Positions 34,127 to 46,576 of a DNA stretch of 64,000 nucleotides are shown one piece after another. Source of the stretch: Trochalopteron elliotii (lineage: Eukaryota > Chordata > Aves > Passeriformes > Leiothrichidae). The notes under the pieces were generated by a model. It was not told the origin of the DNA and searched no databases. It saw nothing but the letters and a program-made list of their open reading frames with translations. Where the stretch lies: positions 261,669 to 325,668 of the forward strand of contig JANPWX010019292.1 of NCBI GenBank assembly GCA_024734555.1. Direction: 5' to 3'. Made by a program: the position numbers and the translations under genes. The number at the start of each line of letters is the position of its first letter. Positions within the stretch are counted from its first letter, which is position 1.

Positions 34127-35099
34127 TGTCTTGGTTTAAGACAATTTAAGGGGGAGACTCTGAAATGAATTGCCTCCCCTTATAGCTTTAAATAATCCTT
34201 TTCTACCAATAAGGAGAGACAAACACAAGTAGATATAAGTGAAAAAATAAAAGTTTACTAAAAAAACCAAAGCAGTAACAGGCAAAAAATAACAGTGATA
34301 ATCACTAGTTACGGAGTTGCTAAATCTCACTGAGTCCCCAGGAAGAAAGAGAAACTCAAAATGGCAGAGTAAACCCCCGAAGATGGTGCCCTCCACAGAT
34401 GACCACATGTGGGAGAACAAAGGCAAAACGGTTTAATCTCCACCCATAAATGCAGAGGAGGTCCCCCTAATTGTCCCATGGAACAATGACAACATGGCAG
34501 AGTGTCTTCTTTCTGGGCCATACATTTGAGAGAGAGCAAAGGAATCAACGTGGCAAACAAGCCTCCACAGTTCCAAAGCTCCCTCCCCCCAAAAACGAAC
34601 AAACAGAGCAGGGGAAAACAAAACCTGGGAAAACTATTTCTGTCCAAAAAGAGTCAATGCTGCCAGGGAGCTGACACAGGCTCTCATGGTGGCTCAGCAG
34701 GCTTCCTCTCTCTCTCTGCCTCTTCCTCAGCCAGCTGGATCCAGCCAGTGTTGGCACTGCAGCCTTCAAGCCACTGGTGTTGGTGCTGCTGTCTGGGGTC
34801 TCTGTTCTGATTGATGGGGGAGAAAAAACCTGACTTCTGAGCACCAAAGAGCAGTGGCCCAACCCCGACTGGCAAAATTCACTCTGAAACAGTTTTTGAT
34901 TGCAAAATGCAGCTTCTCATGTTGCTACTGTTGCTAGTAGAGGTGAGAGAGAGCTCTGCCTTCATGCCTCGACCTCAAAAAGCCCAGGCATCCTCCAGCC
35001 CTGCAGTTCCATTTCTGGCTGCAGGGTCTTAAAGAGACAGTAACAATCTTTGGGCACAGATAGATATGGAATACAATACATTTTGGGGTACCCAGGACA
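34127..35099 (-). mobile_element. Long solo LTR (973 bp) in last VCP intron, family J
   Basis: Plus-strand ends are tgtcttgg and cccaggaca. The minus-strand start (TGTCCTGGGTACCCC, then a 'tgttactgtctctttaag' block) matches the plus-strand LTR at 60,405. The left flank acaag is not cleanly repeated on the right, where only 'ag' follows the terminus. It ends 177 bp before exon 17. Confidence 0.8.
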
Positions 35100-35217
35100 A
35101 GTGATAGCCAGAAGTTGTATAAGCCTTTTGCATGATCTGCTGTAAGGTTTCATCCCATTCCTCCTGCCCGTCCTACTTGTCACTGGGGTTTGGCATGGAG
35201 GGAGGGGGTGGTGCTGA

Positions 35218-35382
<165 letters not shown>

Positions 35383-35720
35383 CTCTCAGCTTGGTGGACC
35401 AGCTCCACATCAGGCCACACTGTACAGCAAAAAAATTCAATGTTCAGTGGACTCTTAGCTTCTTCATTCTTCAGTCAGAACAGTGTAGCTGCATACCAGA
35501 CTTTGTACAGGGAGTATTTTCTGCAAACACAAATCCAGAGTGGTGTTCGGTTGGGAGGCAGTGAATTAACAAGGAGGGGAACTGACAATTTCTGAGAAAT
35601 TTCTGTTCTAGTTTATGTGGCAGAATCAGCAGCTTTAGTAAAGAATACAATGCTAGCCTGCATAAAAAATTCCCATAAAAATGATTAAAAATAATAAAAA
35701 TCCCACAACACTCCTTCGTG
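35383..35720 (+). other. VCP: VCP 3' UTR
   Basis: This non-repetitive sequence follows the VCP stop codon. It ends near an AATAAA signal, with a GT-rich stretch about 25-55 bp later of the kind used in cleavage. The end is inferred from the signal, so longer isoforms cannot be excluded. Confidence 0.7.
35693..35698 (+). terminator. VCP: VCP polyadenylation signal AATAAA
   Basis: AATAAA lies 311 bp after the stop codon, preceded by ATTAAA at about 35,684. A G/T-rich element at about 35,717-35,750 fits a cleavage-stimulation site. Confidence 0.65.
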
Positions 35721-38700
35721 TGTGCCTGGTACAGTGTAGTTTGTGCTGTCCCTATAAACTCCATGTCTCGTGGTGTCTGAGCACTCCTCAGTCTGGTGGA
35801 GCCTATCTGTATGCATGCTTCCCTGGTGTGTTTGAGGTTGTTTTTCGTTGTTATGTCTCTTAGCCCAAGTTAACAGAAGAAATTGGTTTGGCAGTCTCTC
35901 TTCTCTGCTTCAATTTGGCAGGAAGCACCAACTAAAAGAGCCTGGTAGCAGGTATCTCTTGCTTTGCTGATGATGGCCCTGAGCTTTCGGGTCTCCTGCT
36001 ACTTTGGCTCCTCTGCAGCAAAGGATTTCAGTAATCCTGGTTCTATCAGCCCTGCCAGAAGGTTGGTACAAGGGGGGCTCTTGGGCTGTCTCTGAAGTTT
36101 GTGGTGCAGCCTGACCCTACTATTAGAAAAGGGGATGCTGCAGCACTGTTCATCAGGCTTTATGGAGAGGTTTTTTCCCCCTTCCCCTGCAATATTTCAT
36201 GCATACTTTGGGGGTTCTAATGACAGGCATGGCTCTCTGCTGCCAGCCTGCCCCTTTTTTTGCCTCGTACTCTATAGTTGGGTTCTGATCATAGTTCTTA
36301 TCCTTCCTTTCTGGTTACAGGTTGCTGCCTTGCTCCTTGGTTTATTTTCCCTTCTCTGAACTGTACTGCTATGCTTCAGTGTTTTATATGAGAGAAGCCC
36401 TGGGTCTGGTCTCATCATGCACACAGGAGCAGTGTGGCATGCTGGATATGACCCAGCTGTGAACTGAAGGGGAGAGCCTGTTTGAGACAATGGCCATAAC
36501 ATGCACAGAGCAGTCATGTGCTATTGACTTGGAGAGGATGCAGGAACTGAGGATTTCTGCAAAGTTTAAATGTTGATTGTGTGGCAGAAGGGTGCCCTAG
36601 GCTTTTGGGGCTCAGCCACACTGAAGAGGGCAACCTCCCCTGTGTCAGGAGTTATGTGGGGCCTGAGCAATGTGAGTTTCAGCCCCAAAGTTTGGCAGAC
36701 CTAGGAGGAATTCATCAACCTGGCTAGATTTAAGGGGAGAGGGGAGACATGCAAGTCTTGTCTCAAAATGGTAGAAGGATGGGACTATCCATGAAAGGGG
36801 GACTAGTGCATAGCAATGGGGAAAAAGACTACCTGCTGTGGTAAAACATGTAAGCCCCTGGGAAGCGAGGGTAACCCCTTCTCAGGTCCTCTGTCCTGCT
36901 TAAGAGTTGTCTGCCTGCCAGCACCACTCTTGTCCTGTCCTTATGCCACCTCTGTTCTGCTTTGCAGAGAAAATGCTGGCCATCGTCTATGGCAGCAGGG
37001 TTAAGGATGGCCTGTCCCTCTCAGGCTGGCACTTCCCTTTCTGGGGATAACTGGCACCTGAAAACCTTTTTCCTCCAGGGCTGCTCCCCTGCCTGTACTT
37101 TTCTCTGCTGCTCTGTGCTCCTCCAAGCAGGGTGGATGCAGGTACTGGCTTTGCTTTCATTGTGTCCTACCTGTTGATCAGTGCAAGCCCAAGAGAGGCA
37201 GCTCCAGCCAGGGAAGGAACCAGCCACCTGGGAAGGTTCTCCATCCCTGCTGGGAGCTCTCTAGGACTCTTCCAAAAGCCTTCCTCAGCCCTGGTATTGG
37301 GTGACTTTCTTCCTGCCAGTTTGGGGATGTGACCATTCAGCAAGCCCCCAGCACATCTACCTTGGCATCTCTGCTGTGGAGGCTGGGACAAGCAGTGTAT
37401 AGGAGAGCTGTATGTGTCCCAGCTCCCCAAAGCCTTTCCTGCTACCTCTCATAATTTCAAATGCTAATTAAATCCATCACAAGGGCTGGAAACCCTCATC
37501 TTTCTTCCCTGCCACCTCTGGGACATGATTCCGTGGGGACAGCACCCACAGTGGCATTGAGAGCATCCGCTCTGCACTGGAGCTGTATAAAACTGCTGGG
37601 GGGCTGAGGGTGTCCCCCAAATCAACACCTGTATCTGTCAGGGAGCTTGGCTAGGGTCTCCCTCACCCCCATGCATCACCACCAGCAGCCCCAAGGACTG
37701 TATTTGGCCCCAATCTGTGCTCTTTTCCAGGGGCCATCCCTGCAGCAGAGACCCCTGGAAGCTGCATGGGCAAGAGCCTTCCCACAGCATACTCCTCCCC
37801 TGCCCAGGATCTTGCTGGGGAGACTGGGCAGCCCCAAAGGTGCTGGCAGGAGGAAGGTGCTGTCAGCTGGAGCTTGTCCTGAATGGAGCAAGATTAGTGA
37901 GGTGAGCAGCTGAGGGAGGCCCTTTCTTCACTGCAGTGGTTGGCATCTTCTCGTGCCCCCTGGGGTTCCCCATGTGCCCCCAGAGCTACATCCTCATGTC
38001 CTTGTGTGTCCCTTGTCCATCCCCTGCCCTCAGCCTTACAGCCAGGTTCCACAGAGGGCCATGTGTAGCCCAGTTGTGGTGTATGCAGAATGGAAGATTG
38101 TATCCCCCTGCCCAAGCCAAGGCATTGGCATTAGAGGTTGGTCTCTGACCCAAGAGATTGGGGCCCTGCAGCACCCCAAGTCTCCAGGCTTAGCAGGATG
38201 CTCCTGCCAGCAGAGGGCAGTGAGTCATGTCCCCCATTTGGGATTTGGCAGCCTCTGCCCAGGCCCCTCCCAAGCACAATGCCCATGGGATTTTGTTCAA
38301 ACCATCTGCCTTTACAGCTGCTCTTGCTTGGTGCCTTATGAGCAAACATTTTTCCTGGTATCAGTGGGGAATGTCCCTGGGTACATGTGCTGCTGCCTCT
38401 TACCCAGCCCTAGGGCCACCTTTTCTTTTTCTAGAGGTGAGCACCAGCATTTCTTCAGCCCCCTCAGGCAGTCTGCCAGCAAGGAGCCCCCTTCACTGTC
38501 CCAGCTCCACCACCCCAACATTCATGGATTCTCCTCAGCTGGCCTCCACTCCATCTGCCTGTGTCAGCCACATCCTGGGAGCCCCAAGGGGATGCAGAAC
38601 TCCCATGAGGTTGCCCTGGTACCAGTGAGAGACAAGCCCCTTCCCTGGCCCTACTGCCTGCACCCAGGCCAGGGCAAGCACAGCCCCAGCATCTCCCATC

Positions 38701-38725
38701 ACAACACACCCCAAGGATGTATATT
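35721..38725. other. Low-repeat intergenic stretch after VCP
   Basis: About 3 kb with no LINE or LTR recognised. It is moderately GC-rich with long stop-poor stretches; the longest is 328 codons on the plus strand at 37,953-38,939. Its composition (Pro, Ser, His, Cys rich) and lack of any domain argue for a chance frame. Confidence 0.5.
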
Positions 38726-39343
38726 TTTACTTTATTTTTTTCTCAATACTGATATTAAAAAATACAAAAAAAACACCCCTACTATAAATCATTCTGGTCT
38801 CATTAAGACTGAGAAAAACAAAGCAGCTTGTATCTGTGCATTGACTTGTCTTCTCCCTCCAGGTTTCTCTATGTCAAACTCCACCAGAACCAGTGGAGTG
38901 AATCAGTGGCATACCCTTGCCTTTCAAACCAGGCTATAAATAAAACAGTGCTTAATGAAGTCTCCTCACCCTGTGCCAGAGCTGTGGCAGCAGCCAGCCT
39001 CCCTGCCCTGTACAATGCAATATACAGCTGTACACCTAGCCCCTGATGGATACCCCATACTTGCCCTTTCTCCCCTGTCCAAAAGGACCCTCTGTTTCAA
39101 GTCAGTGATTCCTTCTTAAAAAAAAAAAAAAAGAAAAAGATTCCTGCCAGAAGTTTTCTCTGTGGTGCTGTAGTGGAAGAATACAAAGGTCAGTCAAATG
39201 TGACTCCCACTTTGTAGGAGCCCTTCCCAGGAAAAAGGCTCAAGGCAGTGGGCCAAGAAAGGTAAGAACTATAAAAATTCTCCCAATGGCGATACAAAAG
39301 TTTTTTAAAAAATACTGCATTTAAAAACAAAGCCAGATTGCCT
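38726..39343 (-). other. Possible 3' UTR of a convergent minus-strand gene
   Basis: On the minus strand an AATAAAG signal (about 38,728-38,735) follows A/T-rich unique sequence of 3'-UTR character. In mammals a gene (DNAJB5) converges on VCP, which would fit, but no coding exon is visible before the right edge. This is inference only. Confidence 0.25.
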
Positions 39344-39850
39344 TGTGAGAAACAACCTCTCACTTTAAAATTTTAGGTTTATTAAACCTTAACAAAATAC
39401 AACAAAGGACTGAATAAGGAAAAAGGACAGCACCGCTGCAAGTTTGTGACTATCAGCCACATGCTCATCTACAAAATGGCTGCTCCACCTTTTATACCCC
39501 TGGGGGTTGCATCAGGCAGCCCTGGCCCCTCCCAAAGTCTGTCAATCAACTCTCCTTTGCCATTTATTGGTGGAGGCTACTTTCTTGCAACTTGATTGGA
39601 GGTCAGGTGTTATCATGCTGTGCCCCCCTAGAAATAAGCTTTTCCCATTCTCAACTGCCCCATGCAAGGGGAACATGTACATGCCTTCTCTCCACGTCCT
39701 GGACAACCCAGGCTGTCTGGTGGCAACAATACAGAGGGGGGGGAAAGGGGACTATGGGGAGAACAGAGGACATCTAAACAACAAACCACAATAACATAAC
39801 CATACATCAATAAAACTTCTTTTAACATACACACAATATTCATCCCCTAA
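39344..39850 (-). mobile_element. Solo LTR, family H copy 1 (gammaretrovirus-like)
   Basis: In reverse orientation it matches the 5' LTR at 62,731-63,192. Shared blocks include the TATA ggtataaaag, 'ggtttaataaacc' with AATAAA, 'gccccatgcaagggg' and the terminal TTTCTCACA (plus tgtgagaaac at 39,344). The far end is set approximately. Confidence 0.85.
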
Positions 39851-40326
39851 TTGTGAGAGCCAATCATCATATTACCTATCTATAACAGCCTCATGCGCCT
39901 CCCAGTTCCACCTTAACACCTGGAAATGCCTCCTGAATTAATTGTTCCTGTAGAAAAATACATACATGCATTTCTCTTCCTAGTAAAATCCTGAAGGTTG
40001 AATACAAACACTATTGAAAAACCACAGCTCTGCTCAGGTTTGGCTCTACTTTTGGACCCATGCTTGTGGTATGTGTGTACGTATGCATGCACACATGCAC
40101 ACACACAGTGCACCACTCCAGGAACCCCAAAACAGGCAGAGAAAAAAACTTATGGAGTTTATCCAATGAGCTCTCTATATATGTGTATAATTAAAAAAAT
40201 ACCAAAACACAGCAATGCAAACTCAACACATCTGAACAAGAAAGCTCCACCCTGGGCTTTACCTCTTCCTCCTGCTGGCTGGGGCTCTGCAGGCAACAAG
40301 TGCAGGCAGATGCTGCCCAGCTGCCC
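39851..40326. other. Unique spacer with short CA repeat
   Basis: Between two LTRs. A small alternating (CA/TG) run at about 40,070-40,110 is the only structure. Confidence 0.5.
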
Positions 40327-41897
40327 TGTAGTGGTTTCATGTTCGCCAATTTCTGTTTCCCAAAATTAGTGTAGTGGTTTAAGTGCCTACTAGAATCATT
40401 TACTCTTTTTCTGCTGTGAGATAGGATTAGGAGAAAAGCAAAGCAGGCTCAAACTTAAAAGGTATAAAGACAGGTTTATTACCAAAACTACAAGAAAGGA
40501 AAAAAAAATAAGAATCAGAATGAAACCTTCAAAACACTTCTCCTTCCCCCTACAACTGTTCACTTTCCCACTAACAACATAAAGAGACAAAACCTGGGAT
40601 TTTCAGTCAGTTTCACCACTTTAAAATAGTCTTTCATCAGTTCTTAGGGAGAGGAGCCTCTCTTAGAAATCCCATGGAGCCATCGTCATAAGAAACAGTT
40701 CTCTGGTGGCTCCCATGTCACGAATCTGCAGCTGCCCAGAAACTGCAAGCCGTGAAGTCTCTCCCATTTGACAGCTTTTCTCACAGCTGTGCTCATGGGC
40801 ATATCAGCTTATTTAAGGTACAGTTTAAGGATGACTGTTCTAGTATAAAACAAAGATTCTCTTCAGCTATCTTTAAAATCATCTTCATCTCAAGAAACAG
40901 AGGTCTTCGTTTTCCCTGGGGGCAGAGAGCTTCATATCTCTTTCTCTCTATCTTCCTCTGTTCAAAATTCTCCATTAGATCACAGCTACATCAGCTCATT
41001 ACTATAACTAGAACTTTGCATCCCTTCAAAAAGCATTCTATAAGTTACAGGGATATTTTAGTCCATTCTCCATGGCCTCACAAGAGAAGTCCAGCCCAAA
41101 CTAGACAACTTCTAAATCTTCCTTCCAACCTAGGACTTTTACTCTCTCTCTCTTCACTGACTTCAGTCTCATGCTGTGTCTCTCCACATTTCACTCTGGC
41201 TGTTCTCTCACTCAGAGAAAGGTTAGTGCTTTGCAAGTTTCATCTGTGCAAGGAAAGAGTTAACATTCTCCCAGGTATGCAGAGGACATGATTGTTCTCC
41301 CCCGTGAAATGGCCAAAGGTGGTAGATTCGGGCTGTGCAGGGGCTGGAGCCAGGATCTCTTGTGTGACTGGGCCTCTCCCTCTGCAAGAAGTCTTGGTAG
41401 TGGTGGCTGGAGCGTGCTGGGGGGGGAGGGATAGCTAGGATCAACAGTCACATGCCCGCGACTGGGGCTTTCCCCCCCCCTTTCTTTGCCCGGCAGCCAC
41501 TGGTGGGGAGGAAGGGGCCTGGCTCAGCCCTGTTAGGCCTTTCCGGGCCGCAATGGAGGTGCGACATAGTGGCAGATGTTAACAGCTACTTGGGCCCGAT
41601 CTTGGCTGGGACAGGGCATACTCCTCTCCCTCTGCCCGGGAGCTGCCAGGCCCGAAATGGCTGCAACAGCAGGGCCTGGCTGGCCTGCCAGGCCCTAGGG
41701 CCATGTGGCAGAGCAGGGCCAGCCTGCCAGCCTGTTACCTGTCCTGAGGCCAGAAGGAAAAGGGGTTTTCCCGGAATTCCTCTGATTTTTAACCTGTGTA
41801 GCCCAGAGGCATATCCAGTATTTAATTGGTCAATCAAGCTGTCAACATTTTGCTATAACTTCCTTGGAAAAAATCACTTCCATGCTAAACCAGCACA
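40327..41897 (-). mobile_element. Long solo LTR, family B copy 2 (1,571 bp), TSD tgccc
   Basis: The ends are tgtagtgg and cagcaca, flanked by perfect tgccc (40,322-40,326 and 41,898-41,902). The minus strand has an AATAAAC signal (about 40,476). The distal part (41,440-41,760) is GC-rich, as in copy 1. Confidence 0.92.
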
Positions 41898-42092
41898 TGC
41901 CCTCAGACACTGGGAACAGCCCCAGCCCTGTGAAGAGGCAGGAGGCTGGCCAGGGCCATCCCCAAGTGCTTTGCACTCCATCGTTTGCCACAGTTGAGGC
42001 TCAGCTGTGGGCTTGGCACAGGAGAATGGACTATGGTTGGATCTGGTACAGTGGTCCCAGGTTAGAAACAGTCCAGCTCCAGGGTGGGACCA

Positions 42093-42386
42093 TGTCGCTA
42101 GATGGATACGAAAGAACCACACTCACATGGTCAGATGGTAAGAGCAAAAAAAGAGGTGGTTTATTTTTTCTGTGGCTTTATATAGACCCTGGACATTGAC
42201 CAGAGATTGGAGGATGAGGTTGACACCTCTTTGACCCCACTGGTCAAACTAGAAGTCCATCAATTTGTCCTTCCCCCATAAAGGAATGCACAGTTTTCAA
42301 AACATCACTTTTTGTTTATGTTACAATGCGTGAGAACTCCAGTACAAAAATGTAAACATCAGAAGGCTGAAAAAATCAGGGCGACA
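42093..42386 (-). mobile_element. Short solo LTR (294 bp), TSD ggacca
   Basis: TGTCGC...GCGACA inverted termini with identical ggacca on both sides (42,087-42,092 and 42,387-42,392). The minus strand has TATA (tctatataaagc, about 42,178) and AATAAAC (about 42,160). Same family as 11,424-11,731. Confidence 0.93.
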
Positions 42387-42479
42387 GGACCACTGTGGGC
42401 AGGAATGATTGATTTGTCCTAAGTGCATGGGACAGTCTCCTCAGCACCACAGTACAGCTGGGACCCCAAACAGCAGCAA

Positions 42480-42815
42480 GCATCAGAGAGGAACATAAAA
42501 CTTACAGTGGAGATGTGGGATCCTGTGGAGTCCTTTTTACACTGCACTGAACCCAAACAAGTCCAGGCACTGAAGCTGGGATTCCTCTGCAGCCTGTGGT
42601 GAAGACTATAGTGAAGCAGACTGTCCCCTTGCAGCCCATGGAGATCCACGGGGATGCAGAGATCCACTTGCAGCCTGTGGAGAAGACCCACACCAGAGCA
42701 GGTGGATGCCTGAGAGGAGGCCATGACCCTGTGGGAGATCTGTGGAGAGAGGGGCCCCTGCTAGAGCAGCCTGTCCTTGAAGGACTGCACCAGGTGGAAG
42801 AGTGACCCATTGAAG
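42480..42815 (+). mobile_element. LTR family D fragment (middle part)
   Basis: Plus-strand homology to the reverse complement of 16,150-16,380, with the repeated 'cagcccatggagatcc' block. Both ends of the LTR are missing. Confidence 0.75.
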
Positions 42816-43376
42816 TGAGTTAACCTTGGCTGAGTGCCAGGTGCCCACTAAGCCATTCTATCACTCCCTTTCCCAATAGGACAGGGGAGAGAATAAGATG
42901 GAGAACAACCAGTGGGTGAGATAAGGCAGTTTTATTACAGTGAAAGGAAAGAAATAAGTGAGAGTCTGCATGCACATAAGCTAAGGGAAAAAAAAGTCAA
43001 TCTCTACTTCCCATCAACAGAGATGTTCAGACACTTCCAGGGAAGCAGGGCTTCAGCACACGTAATGGTTCCTCCAGAAGGCAAACTGAAGAATCACAAA
43101 TGCCCTCCCTTCTTCCTCTCTCCCTTAGCTTTATATATGAGTTGATGTCATATGGTATGGAATATCCCTTTAGTTAATTTGGGTCAGCTGGCCTGGTTGT
43201 GTCCTCTCCCAGGATCCTACCTACTCCCATCCCTTTGATGGGGGAAGGAATGTCAGAGGGACAGCGCTGCTTGGCAGTAGCCAAAACACTGCTCTGTTAT
43301 CAACACCCATCCAGCTACTAATGCAAAGCACAGCACTGTGAGGACTGTGAACTTTACCTCAGTCAGACCCAGTACA
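42816..43376 (-). mobile_element. LTR (about 561 bp), family M
   Basis: Plus strand tgagttaacc...cccagtaca. On the minus strand it runs TGTACTGGGTCTG..., with a TATA-like tatataaagc (about 43,130) and AATAAAAC (about 42,930). No clean TSD is found, so it may be joined to the D fragment by rearrangement. Confidence 0.7.
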
Positions 43377-44324
43377 ATCTCCAGCCCTTTTTCCATACCA
43401 TTTGCATCATACTCTATGCAGGTGTTCAGAGCGGCTTACCGGCTAGCTTGGCACAGAGTCCACATATAGGAGTACAGCTTTAGTACCTTTAGATCTTGTG
43501 GGTCTGAACCTCAAGCAGAAGCGTGGCAAACGGCGTGGAATAAAGGAGGACTCTTCATGTGGGTAGCAACTAGGTTTATTCCACCCAGAGGCCCACCTGA
43601 AAAGTGAGTTCTGGGCTTCGGGTTTCAGGTTAAGTACAAGGGGCGTACATCAAGCAAGGGAGAACCTAGAATCAATCCACTGAAGGCAGGGGGATGACTT
43701 AGAACATGGGATACTTAACAGAACAATGAAAGAAGGAGGGAGCCCGAGAACTTGCCAAATCACTGAGTAGCCCCACCAGAAATTTCCAGGCTTTTAGGCA
43801 GGATTACAAGTTGATTGACAAGACCCACCACCAGGGAAAGACCACAGGGGGTTTGGGCATGGGGGTGTAGGGATAAACCATTATAAAACGAATAACAAAA
43901 GCATACAGCATTTTGGGAAACCCAAAATGCACACTGCAACAATACTTAGATCCCATATAATCTATATATCTTCCAACTCTTCCATTATATGCATTTCTCA
44001 TTACTGGACTCCTTTCTTATCCACACATACAGCTTAAACTACATCCTTAAACCATGTCTATACCAAACATACATTTTTTCATTAACTACTATAGCCAGTC
44101 CTTTCACATCCCTCCAGGTCTCCATTCCAGCAGGATGAGGGGTCAGGACAGAAGTAGTACACTTGACGGTTAGGCACTGACACCGTCCCGGTTCATCATC
44201 GCATTCTTCTTGCTCCTCACAAAATTTCTTCTTCGTCAGTTCATGTCACTCCTGCTACTTCACCTCCTGCAACATACAACTTATACCATAGATTATTCTT
44301 ACCCCAAAGTTAAATCTCCTTGAG
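43377..44324 (-). mobile_element. ERV-derived segment, unclassified
   Basis: On the minus strand this has an LTR-like 3' part with AATAAAC (about 43,573) and TTTATTCC downstream. Upstream is a short cysteine-containing open stretch (about 44,070-44,230) that could be degraded viral coding sequence. Edges and class cannot be fixed. Confidence 0.4.
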
Positions 44325-44826
44325 GCACACACCAGCTCTCCCACTGGATCACTGCCTCTTCTAGGCATCTGCCCACTCCAGCATGGGCACCTCCCCCAGG
44401 GACTGTGGGTGGATCTCTGCATCCCCTGTGGATCCCCATGGGCTGCAGGGGGACAGTCTGCTTCACCATGGTCTTCACCATGACCTGCAGAGGAATCTCA
44501 GCTCTGGCACCTGGAACACGTCCTCCCCCTCCTTCTCCACTGACCTTGGTGTCGCCATGTTGTTTTTTCCCTCACATGTTCTCACCTTCTCTTCTCTGGC
44601 TAGAAAAAAACTGCCCCACTTTGTTTTGATTTTCTTCTTAAATATGTTATCACAGAGGTGTTACCAACATCTCTAATTGGCCCAGCCTTGGCCAGCAGCA
44701 TGTCCATCTTCAGAGCCATCAGGGATTGGCTCTGCTGGACATGGTGGAAGCTTCCAGCAGCTTCTCACAGAAGCCACCTCTGTGACCCTCCTGCTACCAA
44801 AAACCAGGCCATGCAAAACCAACACA
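44325..44826 (-). mobile_element. LTR family D copy 2, 5' half
   Basis: Minus-strand homolog of the first half of family D (matches 16,170-16,675), ending in plus-strand ccaacaca, the LTR's TG terminus. Confidence 0.8.
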
Positions 44827-45804
44827 CCCATGCTGCACCAGTTTGAGGAGGACTTGTTGCCTGTGAGATGGACTCGCGTTGGAGAAATTCTCAGAGAACT
44901 GTCTCCCATGGGAAGGACCCCACAGGACAACGACTCCTCTCCCTGAGCAGCAGAAGAAATCGTGGGTGATACACTGACTAACCCCCATTCCCTGTCTCTC
45001 TGCACTGTTGGTGGGAGGAGATAGAGCTGAAAGGAGGGAGGGGTGGGGGGAAGGTGTTTTTAAGGGTTTCTTTTACTTTTCATTATACTGCTCTGATTTT
45101 GTTAGTAATAAATTTAATTCATATCTCTAAGTTGAGCCTGTTTTGCCCATGACAGTGAAAAGAATGAGGGACTTGTCTTTACAAACGATGGGTCTGCTGG
45201 TAAATAAAGCTAGATACTGAGAGATAAAAGAAACAATGGGAAGGATTCCACTGATTGATGAATGGAATGAGAGATTTGTTTTTACAAACAACCTGTAGGT
45301 CTGCTGATAAATAAAATTGGATACTGAGAGATGAAAGAAACAATGGCAAGAATCATAAATTCCATAAGGAATTCCACTAATTCACACAAGGAAAAGACAA
45401 AAGGGGGGGTATACATTAGAAGGGGGTATTAGGCAATTCAGGAAGTCTGTACCTCTCAAGTGCCTCATCCAATGGGGAAAGAGAGAGGGACATGTGGTCA
45501 GGAAATTAAGATAAAAAGGACGCTGTGTCCTCCAAAAATTTGAAAGACCCCAGGGGAAATGCTCCATGGCCTGTCCCTTTATTCAAATAAAATAACGGGA
45601 GTTCTCTGTCTCCTTTTTGGACATAGACCTCTGGTGTTTGTGGATTAATTTTCCTGACAACAGTATTTAATGAGTGATCTCTCCCAGTCCTTATCTCAAC
45701 TCATGAACCCTTCATTATATTTTCTCTCCCATTCAGTTTGCCGAGGGGAGTGAGAGAGGGGCTTTAGTGGATGCCTGGCATCTGGCCAGCATCAACCCAC
45801 AACA
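44827..45804 (+). mobile_element. LTR family D copy 3, 3' half, split by an LTR
   Basis: The plus-strand 3' half of family D, with AATAAA (about 45,106), occupies 44,827-45,155 and 45,660-45,804 and ends 'caacccacaaca'. It abuts copy 2 head to head, so the two make an inverted pair. Confidence 0.8.
45156..45659 (+). mobile_element. Solo LTR (504 bp), TSD acag
   Basis: TG...CA element (tgaaaagaatg to tcctgaca) inserted in the D LTR, with a 4-bp duplication acag (45,152-45,155 and 45,660-45,663), the length typical of gammaretroviral integration. AATAAA is at about 45,586. Two diverged copies of a 'gaaacaatgg..gata' unit of about 110 bp lie at 45,160-45,360. Confidence 0.88.
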
Positions 45805-46576
45805 GCACAGCCTGTGTCCCATCCCTGCCACCAACAACTCCCACAAGGCTATGCTGGCATGGGACAATGTTGACGCTGCAGCAGAGCACCCAGCTTTCTT
45901 GGAAGCTGAGGTCTCAGAGGGGCTGGTCCCCATCTCCGGTCCCTGATACAAAGCCAAGAGCAGGTGTCAGAGGTGCCACCCCACTGTACCCCAGCCCCTG
46001 GCAGCAGCCAGGCCGTGGGTGCCACAGCAGTTGCATGCTGCCTTGCATTGGCAAGCCATGTGATGCGGGAATGTAGCAAGAAAATCCTTGTGCCCTTAAA
46101 TAAGTCAGCTTTAGGGTACACGTGGGCAGGATCATCTTCAGGCTTTCAGCAAGGGAAAAATGCTGAGGAGAGCGATGTTGAGAGCAGTGTTTGGGGGACG
46201 GACAGGGTGGCATGAGTATAGCCTCGAGCTTCCCAAGTAGTGGGCTGGCACAGGCTCATCCCTGCTCAGGATGCTAAACACTCACCCCTCTGATCCAAGT
46301 CTAGGGGAGGCCCAGCCCTCCCCTTCTCACCCTCACCAAACACTCTGCAAAGGAAGAGGAGGAGGAGGATGCAACTTGCTGTTTCTGAGGTATATGGTAG
46401 GATAATCTGCATCCCCCTCCCCAGGAAAAGCCTCTGGTGGTAGAGAAGCAACAGGCACCAGGAGAAACACCACTTCTCATGCTGTCCACTGTCTCAGGGC
46501 TCATGGCTGCAGCTTTTACAGCTGAACCAGGGCTTTACACCTGAGCAATCATAGAGCACTTGTGTGTTGGAGACAA
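45805..46576. other. Spacer, no recognised feature
   Basis: GC-richer unique-looking DNA between LTRs; no gene seen. Confidence 0.45.

Noticed and set aside
34122..35101. acaag as a perfect TSD for the LTR in the last VCP intron
   Set aside because: The right copy would overlap the LTR's own terminal aca. Only a partial match remains, so the duplication is not counted.
40070..40115. Alternating CA/TG run as a regulatory Z-DNA element
   Set aside because: Short and interrupted, ordinary for vertebrate spacer DNA.
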